Source: Formicarius rufipectus
Taxonomy: Eukaryota; Chordata; Aves; Passeriformes; Formicariidae
NCBI GenBank assembly: GCA_013399695.1
Contig: VXAU01004938.1
Span: 3,076,173-3,140,172, forward strand
Direction: 5' to 3'
Length of the DNA stretch: 64,000 nucleotides
In this document: positions 62,739 through 64,000 of the stretch, in pieces
Position numbering within the stretch: position 1 is the stretch's first letter
How the letters are laid out: each line of letters opens with the position of its first letter
Translations under genes and position numbers: made by a program
The notes under the pieces: model-generated
Database searches by the model: none
Seen by the model: the letters and a program-made list of their open reading frames with translations, nothing else
Told to the model about the DNA's origin: nothing

Positions 62739-62777
62739 TGTCCTGGTTTCATCTGGGATAGAGTTAATTTTCCCATG
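62739..62777 (+). mobile_element. LTR-like fragment of an avian endogenous retrovirus (possible)
   Basis: Starts TGTCCTGGTTTC and continues 'atctgggatagagttaattt'. I recognise this text as the start of a repeat common in bird genomes, usually classed as an ERV LTR. Only about 40 bases match; no retroviral gene, primer-binding site or second LTR is visible, so it is a dead scrap. Confidence 0.45.
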
Positions 62778-63148
62778 GCACCTGTAAAGGGCCTCAATTC
62801 CCGTTCAGAGCTTCTGTTTGCTATTAGAGCATAAACATTAAATACTCTCTCAAAAATAATTAAGAGCAAATGTGCCTTTAATGTGTAGTGCAGAGAACAT
62901 ATCAACAGTAACAGGAAAGGTGATGCTTTCATCTAGACCTCGAAGAGGAAAGAGGACACTGGTGAGTACTGGCACACTGATTGTTGAATATCCAAAGAGT
63001 TATAATTACTAATTTATCAACCTGGCATCAGAATTAGATCCATTACTTATGTAGGGCTCCAAGCTGTGCTCTGCCGAATATGTGATACCATCCTCCCCTA
63101 GCAGTGTTAAGACATCTATAATTCAGAGAAGCGAGATAGTTGCAGCTC

Positions 63149-63166
63149 AAAAAAAAAAAAAAAAAA
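63149..63166. repeat. A run (18)
   Basis: Homopolymer of A following 'gcagctc'. No adjacent retrocopy recognised. Confidence 0.85.
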
Positions 63167-64000
63167 GCCTAAAATTCCTGTATTAAACATTCTGTGTGCT
63201 TATCAAATATATTTTAAGCACTGGAATCTGTCTTCCTGAGGCACAAAAAAGCAGGAAGAATCCTGGACCTCTCTCTACTGCTCCAGGACTGTTTCCATGG
63301 AAAATTGCAAATCACATATTTTAATCACACAGATTTGCTCTTCCGTTCAGTAGACATCAGGGCAGCTGAGACTGTGGGCTTCTCCTGCTACCCATGGCAC
63401 ATGTGGGGTGGAAATTTCCCATGTACATTTGCAAAGCTCTTGTACTAGTAGTAAGAGTAAGAAGAAGCTGTGCAGCAGCACTGCCATTGCCATAGTAACT
63501 CAGCTCCAGAGCTGCTGCTGCTGCTTATTCAATTGTCAGAGTGTGTTTTATCTTTTTTCATTTCAAGCTTAAGGTTTTGCCTTGCTAAGAAACAAGATAT
63601 GAGAAGTGAAGTCTTCAGACTGTCTCAGGATTCATAATGGGATGTGACTCCCTTTGATCTCCTCTCCACTTGGCATAGAGACTTATAGCCTTATCATAAA
63701 ACAATCATTAACTTTCAAGCAAACTTTTTTTTTCTCTCACAGTCATGTATATCTAATAAATATTGAAACATTAAGTAATTGTTCAGCTTATTAAAATATT
63801 TTTTTGATGCACTAGTTAATAATCAGTACTGGGAGGAACACATACTTAATATGAACAGGTGATCTCACTCATTCCTCTCCTATGTCTTCTACAAACCTGC
63901 AGAATCTCTTCAATACCTATAAAACCAGTTTTCATAACCAGTGTGCAGTTCTGAACAAATCTGTATGTGCTGTGGAAATAAAAAATGTTATGCATTTGTA

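Larger units (their letters stand above)
61467..64000. other. SYBU 5' UTR, promoter and upstream flank
   Basis: The first 450 bases are CpG-rich and must include the SYBU promoter and 5' UTR. Beyond about 61.95 kb the DNA is AT-rich with a CR1 copy, an LTR-like scrap and an A run. No exon of a further gene is recognised. Confidence 0.7.

Overview
The window looks like about 64 kb of a bird nuclear chromosome. It is AT-rich and intron-rich, and it carries short truncated fragments of CR1 LINEs with the avian 3' end (8-bp ATTCTRTG-type tails, 'ccttccaacc' motifs). It also has one CpG-rich promoter-like island. Species cannot be fixed from the sequence alone. A short LTR-like scrap near 62.74 kb resembles repeats I associate with many birds, passerines included.

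Two protein-coding genes are recognisable, arranged tail to tail. EBAG9 (RCAS1) lies on the + strand. Six coding exons between 5306 and 16757 join in frame to a 213-residue protein, the same length as the human one. Its 5' non-coding exon and promoter are not recognised and are probably left of the window. SYBU (syntabulin) lies on the - strand. Six coding exons from 61463 down to 22364 join in frame to about 657 residues (human is 663), and its CpG-island promoter sits at about 61.05-61.92 kb. The EBAG9-SYBU neighbourhood matches human 8q23. The stop codons are 5.6 kb apart and the two 3' UTRs face each other in that gap.

Layout: 1-5290, EBAG9 5' flank or intron 1; 5291-16757, EBAG9 exons and introns; 16758-22363, convergent 3' UTRs and intergenic DNA; 22364-61466, SYBU, with two very large introns (28384-47917 and 48116-61216) holding microsatellites, CR1 pieces and an unexplained intronic CpG-rich island at about 31.1-31.9 kb; 61467-64000, SYBU 5' UTR/promoter and upstream flank with a CR1 copy and an LTR-like fragment.

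Both proteins act in membrane traffic. EBAG9 is a Golgi/vesicle-associated membrane protein that dampens regulated secretion. Syntabulin is a tail-anchored adaptor linking kinesin-1 to syntaxin-1 cargo and mitochondria. No shared regulation is visible beyond the facing 3' ends. I found no operon-like, CRISPR, viral or novel multi-gene system. The observations most worth checking are a GC-AG intron in SYBU, the intronic CpG island, a divergent SYBU N-terminus, a diverged direct repeat in EBAG9 intron 5, and a tandem pair of small hairpins in SYBU.
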